Source: Candidatus Geothermincola primus (GTDB lineage Bacteria; Actinomycetota; Geothermincolia; Geothermincolales; Geothermincolaceae). From it: a stretch of 32,036 bases of DNA. Location: NCBI GenBank assembly GCA_015711725.1, contig JACVIX010000022.1, positions 1 to 32,036 on the forward strand. The letters run 5' to 3'. Below the pieces are notes generated by a model. It saw nothing but the letters and a program-made list of their open reading frames with translations, was not told the DNA's origin and did not search any database. Made by a program: the position numbers and the translations under genes. Shown here piece after piece: positions 25,308 to 32,036 of the stretch. The stretch's first letter is position 1; each line of letters opens with the position of its first letter.

Positions 25308-26699
25308 ATGAGAAAAAAGGTATCGCTTTATCTAGCGTTTCTACTACTCGCGGTGGCTTTGATGGGGTGGAGCGTCTCGGGTTGTGGATCGGACTCTCTT
25401 CGGGAGATAAAAATGGCGGAGGTGGAGAGGGGGGACTTTTTCGAGAAAATCTCGGCGATTGGAAAGACCGGATTAGCGGATTTGGTGGATGTCCCGCCGC
25501 ATACCGATGGCACAATCGCCCAGTTGATGGTGGAGGAGGGCGACGAGGTGGCAGCGGGCGACATACTAGCCGTGCTCGACCGCGCTGAACTGGAGAGGGC
25601 GGCGGAAGAAGCCCGGGCTAATTACCTGGCCATCGCTTCTCTGGGGGATTCCTTGATTTCCCTTGGGGAGCTTTCCCAGAGTAGCTATCAGGCCATCTCC
25701 AGTTCGGTGCAGGGTTTCAACTATCTGATATCTCAAATGGACAATCTGGTGCTCACCCTCTTCGATCTGGCTCCCCTGCTGATCATATATCTTCCACCGG
25801 AACAGCAGGAATATGTGAAAGAAATTCTTGCGCGAGAGAAGGCTCAATATCTGGCCAGTATGAATAGCAGGGTGATCCCGCAGATCCCCCTCCCCAGCGG
25901 AAGCGTGGCGAGCGCCCTTCAAGCTAGCGAGGCGATGAGGGATCTGGCGTATAAACAATACCAAGAGGCTTTGCAGGCATTGCAGAAACCTTACATCCAG
26001 GCTCCGGTGGCGGGAGCGGTTATCTTTAACCCCCCATCGGGGATTTTCCCCTCTAATCTCGCCGCCAGTCTATCCAGCAGCCTGGCGTCCTTGACTAGCG
26101 GTTTGGGCATCTTTGGCGCAGGAGTGGGAGGAGGAGGTATTAACGAGCTTTTGGGGAGCCTGATCCCACAGACCGAGATAAAAGCTGGAACCAGGGTTAC
26201 CAAGGGCCAGCCTATCTTTCAGATCGCGGACCTGCGCAACGCAACGGTGGAGGCGGAAGTGGAGGAAGGGGATATCCCAAAAATCAAGAAGGGCCAGAAG
26301 GTCAAAATATATCTTGATGCCTACCCTGACCGTGATTTCACTGGAACGGTTTCCCACGTGGGAATAAAAGCCAGAAGTGGATCAACAGGAGCCACAGTCT
26401 TCCCGGTGATAGTGCGTCTGGACCGCTTGGAGATACCTTTGAGGATGGGATTCAACGCCACGGTGGATATCGAGTTGCTGAGCAAACCAGAAGTACTCAT
26501 CGTGCCAGCGCAGGCTTTGGTAAAGGAGGGGGGAGCCGAATATGTTTGGGTGGTTGAGGATGGCGTGGCTCACCGGCGACAGGTGGTTAGCGGCGCGGAG
26601 TCAGACGAGGAAGTTGAGATCGTGGAAGGGCTGGAAGCGGGTGAGACGGTGGTGACGGAAGGCATATCCCTCCTCACCGAAGGAAAGAAGATAAAGTAG
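25308..26699 (+). CDS. MacA-like lipoprotein adaptor (HlyD/RND-type membrane fusion protein)
   Basis: This 463-aa exporter adaptor begins with a lipoprotein signal peptide whose lipobox VSGC puts the acylated cysteine at residue 26, so it should be anchored on the outer face of the membrane. The first lipoyl half contains VPPHTDGTIAQLMVEEGDEVAAGDILAVLDRAEL, then come a helical hairpin (about 85-220) and the second lipoyl half (IQAPVAGAVIF ... KAGTRVTKGQPIFQIADL). The beta-barrel and membrane-proximal regions follow. A Ser/Gly/Leu-rich stretch of about 45 residues (about 240-285) is inserted inside the second lipoyl half, where most homologues have a short turn. The ATG has a GAGAGGTGG site upstream. 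It is followed by MacB-type ATPase and permease genes and no TolC, as in monoderms. Confidence 0.9.
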   Translation: MRKKVSLYLAFLLLAVALMGWSVSGCGSDSLREIKMAEVERGDFFEKISAIGKTGLADLVDVPPHTDGTIAQLMVEEGDEVAAGDILAVLDRAELERAAEEARANYLAIASLGDSLISLGELSQSSYQAISSSVQGFNYLISQMDNLVLTLFDLAPLLIIYLPPEQQEYVKEILAREKAQYLASMNSRVIPQIPLPSGSVASALQASEAMRDLAYKQYQEALQALQKPYIQAPVAGAVIFNPPSGIFPSNLAASLSSSLASLTSGLGIFGAGVGGGGINELLGSLIPQTEIKAGTRVTKGQPIFQIADLRNATVEAEVEEGDIPKIKKGQKVKIYLDAYPDRDFTGTVSHVGIKARSGSTGATVFPVIVRLDRLEIPLRMGFNATVDIELLSKPEVLIVPAQALVKEGGAEYVWVVEDGVAHRRQVVSGAESDEEVEIVEGLEAGETVVTEGISLLTEGKKIK

Positions 26700-26752
26700 A
26701 GGTCAGTCTCTAGTCTTAGCGATCGTGGTCAGCATGCGAGGTTGGAATAGAT

Positions 26753-27511
26753 ATGGGTGAGCAAAAGGACTCAGATGGTAAACGCGAGAGAGGTATACGA
26801 AGTTTCGAGGAAGCCCCTTTAATTGTAAAGTTACATAATGTAGTAAAAATATATCCCATGGACGGCGTGGAAGTCTTCGCTTTGAGGGGCGCGTCGCTAG
26901 AGGTGAGGAAAGGCGAGTTCGTCGGCATAATGGGCGCATCCGGTTCGGGCAAGTCCACCCTTATGCATATCACGGGCTGTCTCGATCGCCCCACCGAGGG
27001 AGAGGTATATATCGATGGGGAAGATGTGAGTAAGTTAAACGACAACCAGCTGGCGGACATTCGCAACGGCAAGATCGGTTTCGTCTTTCAATCCTTCAAC
27101 CTACTGCCCCGCACCTCCGCTATTTCCAACGTGGAGCTTCCCTTGCTTTACGCCGGGGTGTCTCGAGGGGAGCGGCGCAAGCGCGCCAAGGAGGTGTTGG
27201 AGAGGGTTGGGCTGGGTTCTCGTCTGGACCATTACCCCTCTCAACTTTCCGGCGGGGAGCAGCAGAGGGTGGCAATTGCTCGGGCTTTGGTTAACCATCC
27301 CTCCCTGATTCTGGCGGATGAGCCCACTGGCAACCTGGATTCCAAATCCGGAAAAGAGGTGATGAATATATTAAAGGAATTGAATGGTCAGGGAATAACC
27401 CTGATCTTGGTAACTCACGACCGGGAAGTTGCCGAGCATGCCCACCGTATCGTGCATATTCGGGATGGCGAGATTATAGGCGAGGAGGAGGTTTCGAAAG
27501 ATAACGAATGA
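26753..27511 (+). CDS. ABC transporter ATP-binding protein (MacB/LolD type)
   Basis: This 252-aa ATPase powers the exporter with the downstream permease. Walker A is GASGSGKS (61-68), the Q loop is FQSFNLLPR (Gln113), the signature is LSGGEQQR (165-172), Walker B is LILADE (185-190) and the H loop is THD (His222). The fold and the LPLLYAGVS segment are typical of the MacB/LolD/FtsE branch. ATG at 26753 is the first available; a GAGG lies 11 nt upstream. It follows the adaptor by 53 nt. A hydrophilic N-terminal extension of about 20 residues precedes the domain. Confidence 0.95.
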   Translation: MGEQKDSDGKRERGIRSFEEAPLIVKLHNVVKIYPMDGVEVFALRGASLEVRKGEFVGIMGASGSGKSTLMHITGCLDRPTEGEVYIDGEDVSKLNDNQLADIRNGKIGFVFQSFNLLPRTSAISNVELPLLYAGVSRGERRKRAKEVLERVGLGSRLDHYPSQLSGGEQQRVAIARALVNHPSLILADEPTGNLDSKSGKEVMNILKELNGQGITLILVTHDREVAEHAHRIVHIRDGEIIGEEEVSKDNE

Positions 27512-27683
27512 TTGGTCGGAAGGAGGATTGCTTTTAAGGAGAGCGGGGGCGAAAAAGATTGTCGAAGATTTTGGCTTGGGTGGGGGATAATCGGGGCTTT
27601 GTCAAAGCTAGTGACGGATGGGAACGAGCGGCTGAAGACAAGATGGTACATGCCTGTAAAGAATAGGTGAAGGAGCGGGATAG

Positions 27684-28904
27684 ATGAAGATTCTGGAAGG
27701 CTTGCGCATGGCCTTCATCTCCCTCAAAGCGAATAAGATGCGCTCACTCCTTACCATGTTGGGAGTGATTATCGGAGTGGGAGCGGTTATTATGCTCATC
27801 TCCCTGGGGTTGGGGGCTAAAGAGGAAATAGGCTCCAGCATAGAGGCGATAGGTTCCAACCTTATCGCCGTGGTGCCCGGCAAGATCGATTTAAAGAGCG
27901 TTTTTGGGAAAAATCCCTCGGAGATGAAAGGCGGAGTGGGTTTTCAAGCCAACAAACTCCGCCCAGAGATGGCCGAGTTCATTCAAGAAAAGCTACCTGA
28001 GGGCTTCTACGTTGCCCCCATTGTTATCGATACCCGAAACATTAGTTATGGCTCCAACAAACACTTCACCTCGGTGGTGGGGACCACGGAAAATTATCCG
28101 CGGGTGAGGGGCTACGAAATGGAACGAGGGCAGTTCTTCACCGCCACGGAGATCAATCGCGACATCTGTACCATCGGACCCGAGGTTGCCAAAAGCCTCT
28201 TCGGGGAACAGGACCCTCTGGGAAAGCAGATTCTCATAGGTGGCCATCGCTTTATGGTGATAGGCGTGACTGCCCCCAAGGGAAGCACATTTTTTATCGA
28301 TAACGACGATATCGTGCAGATTCCCTATACCAGGATGTCCCGCTATTTTGGGAAGAACAAGCCGGACAACATCCTGGTGCAGGCCCCCAGCAAGGAGAGC
28401 GTCCCCGGCGCGGTGACCCAGATCCAGCGTTTACTCGAGGACTTAAAACTGGAGGATTACGAGTTCACCGTGATAACCCAGGAGGACTTAGTGGGGTTCG
28501 CCGATTCGATTCTACGCATTCTCACCTATCTGCTTGGCGCCATAGCGGGAATTTCGCTCTTGGTAGGAGGGATAGGCATTATGAATATCATGCTGGTGTC
28601 GGTAACGGAGAGGACGCGGGAGATCGGGATTCGCAAGGCGGTGGGAGCGAAGACCCGCGATGTGATGTTCCAGTTCCTGATGGAAAGCGTCTCCATCAGC
28701 ATTGTCGGAGGAATCCTGGGGATTATCCTGGCTTTTGGCGGAGCCACCCTTATCAGCCGGATACTGGGGATACCCAACCAGATGACCTTATGGGCAATCA
28801 TCTTGGCATTCTTCTTCTCCGGGGGAGTTGGGGTCTTTTTCGGGGTATATCCGGCGATGAAGGCTTCTCGCCTTGATCCCATCGCCAGCCTACGCTACGA
28901 GTGA
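27684..28904 (+). CDS. MacB/FtsX-type ABC transporter permease
   Basis: This 406-aa permease has the MacB/FtsX layout. An N-terminal transmembrane segment (about 20-42, with LRMAFISLKANKMRSLLTML before it) is followed by a large extracytoplasmic MacB_PCD domain to about residue 265. Three C-terminal helices come next, with the coupling motif ERTREIGIRKAVGAKTRDV between the first two. It lacks a fused ATPase, so the preceding gene supplies it. The ATG has AAGGAG about 9 nt upstream. The 172-bp spacer from the ATPase gene is longer than the other gaps in the operon and contains no supportable gene. The substrate (drug, peptide or lipid) cannot be told. Confidence 0.95.
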   Translation: MKILEGLRMAFISLKANKMRSLLTMLGVIIGVGAVIMLISLGLGAKEEIGSSIEAIGSNLIAVVPGKIDLKSVFGKNPSEMKGGVGFQANKLRPEMAEFIQEKLPEGFYVAPIVIDTRNISYGSNKHFTSVVGTTENYPRVRGYEMERGQFFTATEINRDICTIGPEVAKSLFGEQDPLGKQILIGGHRFMVIGVTAPKGSTFFIDNDDIVQIPYTRMSRYFGKNKPDNILVQAPSKESVPGAVTQIQRLLEDLKLEDYEFTVITQEDLVGFADSILRILTYLLGAIAGISLLVGGIGIMNIMLVSVTERTREIGIRKAVGAKTRDVMFQFLMESVSISIVGGILGIILAFGGATLISRILGIPNQMTLWAIILAFFFSGGVGVFFGVYPAMKASRLDPIASLRYE

Positions 28905-29020
28905 CGGGGAAATATACCGGTTAAGATAGCCTGAAAACCCCCTTTCCAGAAGCGATTTTACAGAAGCTACGCGCCAATTGCGGTTGGTATCGCATCGTGA
29001 GCTATTACACCACGGAAACA

Positions 29021-29965
29021 TTACGTTAAATTGGGAACGGAGAACCACACGATAAATTCCCTTCCATTGAGCTCAGCCCAGATCTCGCCACCCAGTAGGT
29101 CCACCAGGTTCTTGGCGATGTACATCCCCATGCCGGTGGAGTCGCTTCTGGCCGCGCTATCCTTGCCGGCGAGGTAGTACCTCTCGAAGATGTGGGGAAG
29201 ATCTCTCTGGTCCAGGATACCTTCTTCCATCAAGCAACGAACCCCCACCGTCACCCAGCCGTTTTCTCCCTCCTTCACAATCAGAGCCACGATGGATTTT
29301 TGGTTCCCATAGCGCAGGGCATTGGAAAGCAAGTTGTTGATGATCCGCTCGAACTTGAAGCGGTCGGTATGCAGCGTCAAGGGAGCATGAGATTCCTTTA
29401 GTCGCGTGGAGCGCTTCAGCATGATCTGATGTCTTCCCACATCCAAGATCTCAAACTGCTTGATCTGATGACGCAGCGCCTCCAGGACATCGAAGTCTTC
29501 CAGCCAGAAGTCCCTGAGTCCGCTCTCGATACGAGTTATATCCATAAGGTCCTCGATGATGTTGAGCATTTGCGCCGTCTCTAACTCCAGGGCTTTCACG
29601 ATCTCCAGCTTGCTTTCGTCGGAGAGGGCGTGGAAACGTTGATGCAATAAAGAAACTCCGGAACGGGCGGCGTACAATGGGTTGCGTATATCGTGATCGG
29701 CTATGGCCATGATTTCTTTTTGCATGAGGTAACCACGGTGGATCTTCTTATTCAGCAGCCAGAAGGTGATGTACCAGCCGATGGAAAAGACTAGTAGGAG
29801 AAAGATGGTAGTGAGCAAGGGGAGCCAGTCATTATTTACAGATCGCAACATAACGAAGGAAAAAGCGGTAAGCATGATGGAAAGCAGGATGAGGATCAGG
29901 TTGAAGAACATGATCCTCGCGAAATCCATCCAGTTGAAGATCTTGCCTTCCGTCTTTCCCACCAA
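29021..29965 (-). CDS. Membrane histidine kinase with degenerate G1 box
   Basis: This 314-aa kinase has two transmembrane helices (about 18-40 and 50-72) with almost no external loop, then HisKA with His91 in ADHDIRNPLYAA and an N box (FERIINNLLSNALRYG, Asn215). The G1 region, usually DxGxG, reads VGVRCLMEEGIL (about 240-251) and lacks the conserved Asp and glycines, while DLPHIFERYY and the G2 box (STGMGMYIAKNLVDLLGG) are kept. ATP binding may be altered. TTG at 29965 has GGAGG 7 nt upstream. No receiver gene is adjacent, so it is an orphan kinase here. It is convergent with the MacB permease gene, 116 bp away. Confidence 0.9.
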   Translation of the reverse strand: MVGKTEGKIFNWMDFARIMFFNLILILLSIMLTAFSFVMLRSVNNDWLPLLTTIFLLLVFSIGWYITFWLLNKKIHRGYLMQKEIMAIADHDIRNPLYAARSGVSLLHQRFHALSDESKLEIVKALELETAQMLNIIEDLMDITRIESGLRDFWLEDFDVLEALRHQIKQFEILDVGRHQIMLKRSTRLKESHAPLTLHTDRFKFERIINNLLSNALRYGNQKSIVALIVKEGENGWVTVGVRCLMEEGILDQRDLPHIFERYYLAGKDSAARSDSTGMGMYIAKNLVDLLGGEIWAELNGREFIVWFSVPNLT

Positions 29966-30208
29966 TCTATTACCTCCCCGGTTTGTCTTAAGTTCAGTAG
30001 TATTTTAATCGTCATCCCTCCCTAAATACTGAATAATCCAGCCCCACTTGGACTAAGAGCGGGTGAAAAAACCGCCCATTCTTCGATTGCTTCAAGGGGC
30101 TGAAAGTGTGAGATTATCCCATGGATTGAGGTAAGTGAATTAGTTACGCCTTGATAGTGAATATTCCCCCATGCAAAGAGGGTGTGAAACTTTCTTGACG
30201 AAGTTGGT
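29966..30208. other. Upstream region of the orphan kinase
   Basis: No gene is visible. A hairpin candidate GGGTG/CGCCC with an A-rich loop sits near 30060-30080, without a T tract on either side. The right end carries the -35 box of the promoter described separately. Confidence 0.5.
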
Positions 30209-30222
30209 AAAAATTATAGAAT
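30195..30222 (+). promoter_or_regulatory. Promoter reading into the first 66-bp repeat copy
   Basis: TTGACG (30195-30200) and TAGAAT (30217-30222) are 16 bp apart. The -10 is inside the repeat and the -35 just outside it, so only this copy keeps the full promoter. The second copy has only a weak TTTTAA at the matching place. Confidence 0.45.
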
Positions 30223-30274
30223 GAAGGGAAACCTTGGATCGAGCAGGTTTCCAGGTGTTCGAGCGACAACGATT
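30209..30274. repeat. 66-bp direct repeat, left copy
   Basis: Identical over 66 bp to 30798-30863. It holds a hairpin with GGAAACC and GGTTTCC arms and a 12-nt loop, and a repeated TCGAGC. Together the two copies bracket an AT-rich insert of 523 bp. Confidence 0.95.
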
Positions 30275-30367
30275 TATTTCTTTCTGAGAATCAATATAGG
30301 CAATCTATATATGCTCCTTTATATCCTTTCTCCCCCTAAATTCTTTTAAAGAAAATTTTTTCTCAAT
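30275..30367. other. AT-rich left arm of the insert
   Basis: Short AT-rich sequence between the left repeat and the end of the 118-aa gene. No inverted terminal repeats or integrase remnants were seen. Confidence 0.5.
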
Positions 30368-30724
30368 CTATCTTTTCTTTTCTCTTTGATAAATCTTCTC
30401 CATTTCATGTCTTACTAAATCTTTTGTTACTATTGTGATCAGAAAATCTTCTGGAATATTTTCTATTTGCCCTAGGAATTTTATTTCATCTAAACAATTA
30501 GTCAATTTTCCTAATGCATCAAGTAAAGCCATATATATTCTTTCTACCTCTTGTTTGAATTCTTCGGCATCTTTTGGATTTAAATTTTTTAGCTTGATAA
30601 AGTCCCTTTTGCTTATCCACTGTCCCCGCCTTACCTCGCATCTTTCCACGTACTCTAACGCCAATTTTCGTATTCTCTCCCTCTTTTTACTTTCCATTTC
30701 TGGTCTTTCTATTTTGTTTTCCAT
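30368..30724 (-). CDS. 118-aa charged protein in an AT-rich insert (unknown)
   Basis: This 118-aa protein is rich in Lys, Glu and Arg, predicted mostly helical, with no transmembrane segment or recognised domain. ATG at 30724 has AAAGGAG 4-5 nt upstream. A TATAAT (minus strand, 30760-30765) lies about 35 bp before it with a weak TTAAAA 18 bp further up. Base composition is much more AT-rich than all neighbours (AAA, ATT and TTA codons dominate), which points to foreign origin. It is the only gene inside a 523-bp insert bracketed by perfect 66-bp direct repeats. Function is unknown; a cargo gene or small defence or regulatory protein is possible but unsupported. Confidence 0.7.
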   Translation of the reverse strand: MENKIERPEMESKKRERIRKLALEYVERCEVRRGQWISKRDFIKLKNLNPKDAEEFKQEVERIYMALLDALGKLTNCLDEIKFLGQIENIPEDFLITIVTKDLVRHEMEKIYQREKKR

Positions 30725-30797
30725 TTTTCTCCTTTGTTTTCTTTAATTCTCCTATTTTTATTATACTTCTATATGTAAAAAAATTTTAACATCGCTA

Positions 30798-30863
30798 AAA
30801 AATTATAGAATGAAGGGAAACCTTGGATCGAGCAGGTTTCCAGGTGTTCGAGCGACAACGATT
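30798..30863. repeat. 66-bp direct repeat, right copy
   Basis: Identical to 30209-30274. Downstream sequence (30864-31185) differs from that after the left copy and contains AGAGGGTGAGAGCCCC at about 30885-30900, a string reminiscent of 23S rRNA domain I. No gene is called in 30864-31185. Confidence 0.95.
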
Positions 30864-31066
30864 GCCCGATGGAAGCGAATATCTAGAGGGTGAGAGCCCC
30901 TGAGTCTTACCAAAGAAAAAAAAGAGAAAGGAAGCTTTCCACTAAAATATACACATTTAATGATCAATCTAAATGTCGGGCTGTGAGGATTTCTACTCTT
31001 TTGAAGAGAAAGCACGCGAGAAGTCGATTGGGATAACCAGGGATACCGGGCTTCGGCCTTATTTTG

Positions 31067-31095
31067 TTGACTACGAATGAGGGGCGATTTATCAT
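31067..31095 (+). promoter_or_regulatory. Promoter of the 80-aa gene
   Basis: TTGACT (31067-31072) and TATCAT (31090-31095) are 17 bp apart, about 90 bp before the ATG at 31186. A small GGC-TTCG-GCC hairpin followed by TTATTTT at about 31048-31065 could end transcription coming from the left. Confidence 0.5.
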
Positions 31096-31185
31096 AGAGT
31101 TAAGTAATCTACATGTGTTAGATAAGTCTTCGGATATGCGTCCTCGTTCCGATTGAGGTTACGGGTGGGGATAAAGGAGGGTCAC

Positions 31186-31428
31186 ATGCACATAGAAAAA
31201 CAGAAGATGCGAATAGAAATCCTAACCAATTCACACCGCATCCTGGCGGATATTCACATATTTTCTGGCGCTCGCCTGACCGATATATTAGCGGCTAGGG
31301 AAGCCCAGTCCTTTATAGCCCTCACTGACGTGGTGGTTTATGATCTCCAATCAGGCGGCGAGATCTTCAGCGCCGATTTTATCAATATCAATAAGAACCA
31401 TATCGTGATGGTGCGTCCCGCGGAATAA
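31186..31428 (+). CDS. 80-aa conserved-looking small protein (unknown)
   Basis: This soluble 80-aa protein has alternating strands, KMRIEILTNSHRILADIHI and a SGARLTDILA turn, then a hydrophobic FIALTDVVVYDLQSG strand and a C-terminal NKNHIVMVRPAE. The layout resembles small beta-rich domains of unknown function; I cannot name one with certainty. ATG at 31186 has AAAGGAGG 5 nt upstream, one of the best ribosome binding sites in the window; an upstream in-frame start at 31153 is not needed. It has its own promoter and appears monocistronic. Confidence 0.8.
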   Translation: MHIEKQKMRIEILTNSHRILADIHIFSGARLTDILAAREAQSFIALTDVVVYDLQSGGEIFSADFININKNHIVMVRPAE

Positions 31429-32036
31429 TCGGTCCTCCCTTGTTACGGCAGGGGAAGCGAAAAACGATGAAGCTATTTGGTGGCGCGTCCGGCGAATCGA
31501 TTAACCTTTCCTATTGCCACCCATCTTAGAAGATACGATGGGGCGCAGCTACTCGCGTGTATCTCCATATCGCCTAAATCTCGGAGAAATTGCGAACGGA
31601 GAGACTGAAGCATCTGGAAAGGGAAGAGTTAAATCCCGCAATCAGTTCTTCCATGACTTTGGAATGAAATATGGCGCCATATGGCGCCATCGCGTTGGCG
31701 TTGAGGCATACGCTTTGGGGGTTTTCCTCTCTTATGAGTTTGCCGCACGGATAGAGAAGCTTCATCCGCTCCCCAAACGCTTGCATAAAACCGTTTATCT
31801 CAGTATGTCAAATCCCGGGTGATGCTATGAGTCGCTTCGGTATAGGGAGCTAGAAAACTGATATTTTCGAAGAGATAGGTTCTCTTAGAGAAGCTTCATC
31901 CGCGCTCCCCAAACGCTTGCATAAAACCGTTTATCTCAGTATGTCAAATCCCGGGTGATGCTATGAGTCGCTTCGGTATAGGGAGCTAGAAAACTGATAT
32001 TTTCGAAGAGATAGGTCCTCTGGATGTTTCGAATGG
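31429..32036. other. Non-coding right edge with a palindrome and a tandem duplication
   Basis: No gene is supported; a 102-codon frame from TTG 31514 lacks a ribosome binding site and runs into the duplicated segment. The decamer palindrome ATGGCGCCAT occurs twice in tandem at 31671-31690. The 134/136-bp duplication fills 31752-32021. Confidence 0.55.
31752..32021. repeat. 134/136-bp tandem duplication
   Basis: Copy 1 is 31752-31885 and copy 2 is 31886-32021. They differ by a 2-bp insertion (CCGCT versus CCGCGCT) and one T/C change near the end. The sequence continues past the window, so more copies or a gene may follow. Confidence 0.95.

Noticed and set aside
27521-27590. Small ORF after AGGAGG between the ABC ATPase and permease genes
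   Set aside because: The TTG is only 1 nt from the ribosome binding site and the frame is 20 codons with no support.
31514-31822. 102-codon ORF from TTG at 31514
   Set aside because: No ribosome binding site, no recognisable domain, and it runs into a duplicated non-coding segment.

Overview
The window looks like a chromosomal segment from a monoderm bacterium, most plausibly a deep-branching Actinomycetota-like lineage. The evidence is moderate to high GC with frequent GTG and TTG starts, a large Alu-domain-containing SRP RNA just upstream of dnaX-ybaB-recR, a lysC-asd pair, and a lipoprotein MacA-type adaptor with a split MacB and no TolC nearby. The taxon is an inference; no rRNA gene or lineage-specific marker is present to settle it.

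Layout. (1) 1-1017: a MoxR AAA+ ATPase on the minus strand, whose 3' end is caught in a 41-bp tandem repeat. (2) 1018-8317: a 136-bp direct repeat and a promoter, then a plus-strand glycan-modification operon. It encodes a 1210-residue fusion of a YfhO-like membrane glycosyltransferase and a GT2 polyprenol-phosphate glycosyltransferase, an SDR sugar epimerase, a DegT aminotransferase and a SAM methyltransferase. (3) 12806-8754, minus strand: a signalling operon of a single-domain KaiC/RAD55-like ATPase, a stand-alone receiver, two small membrane proteins and a multi-PAS histidine kinase, with overlapping or tightly spaced reading frames. (4) 13102-17325: a 39-bp minisatellite, SRP RNA, a possible 38-aa ORF, dnaX, ybaB and recR. 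(5) 17558-19945: lysC and asd of the aspartate pathway. (6) 19957-24434: two adjacent CPBP intramembrane-protease-like proteins with N-terminal B-box zinc fingers, the first apparently starting at ATT, then a double zinc-ribbon membrane protein. (7) 24749-28904: a MarR-controlled MacA/MacB-like exporter operon. (8) 29965-32036: a small histidine kinase with a degenerate ATP-binding G1 box, an AT-rich insert carrying one gene between perfect 66-bp direct repeats, and a small conserved-looking 80-aa gene.

The main theme outside the genes is local duplication. Five tandem or near-tandem duplications (41, 140, 39, 151 and about 135 bp periods) and one interrupted 66-bp direct repeat occur in 32 kb. 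Two of them copy the 3' end of a gene, including its stop codon. The most distinctive protein-level observations are the YfhO-GT2 fusion, the KaiC-receiver-membrane-kinase operon, and the cluster of zinc-finger/Pro-Tyr-linker/membrane proteins. No CRISPR array, tRNA, transposase or prophage gene was recognised.
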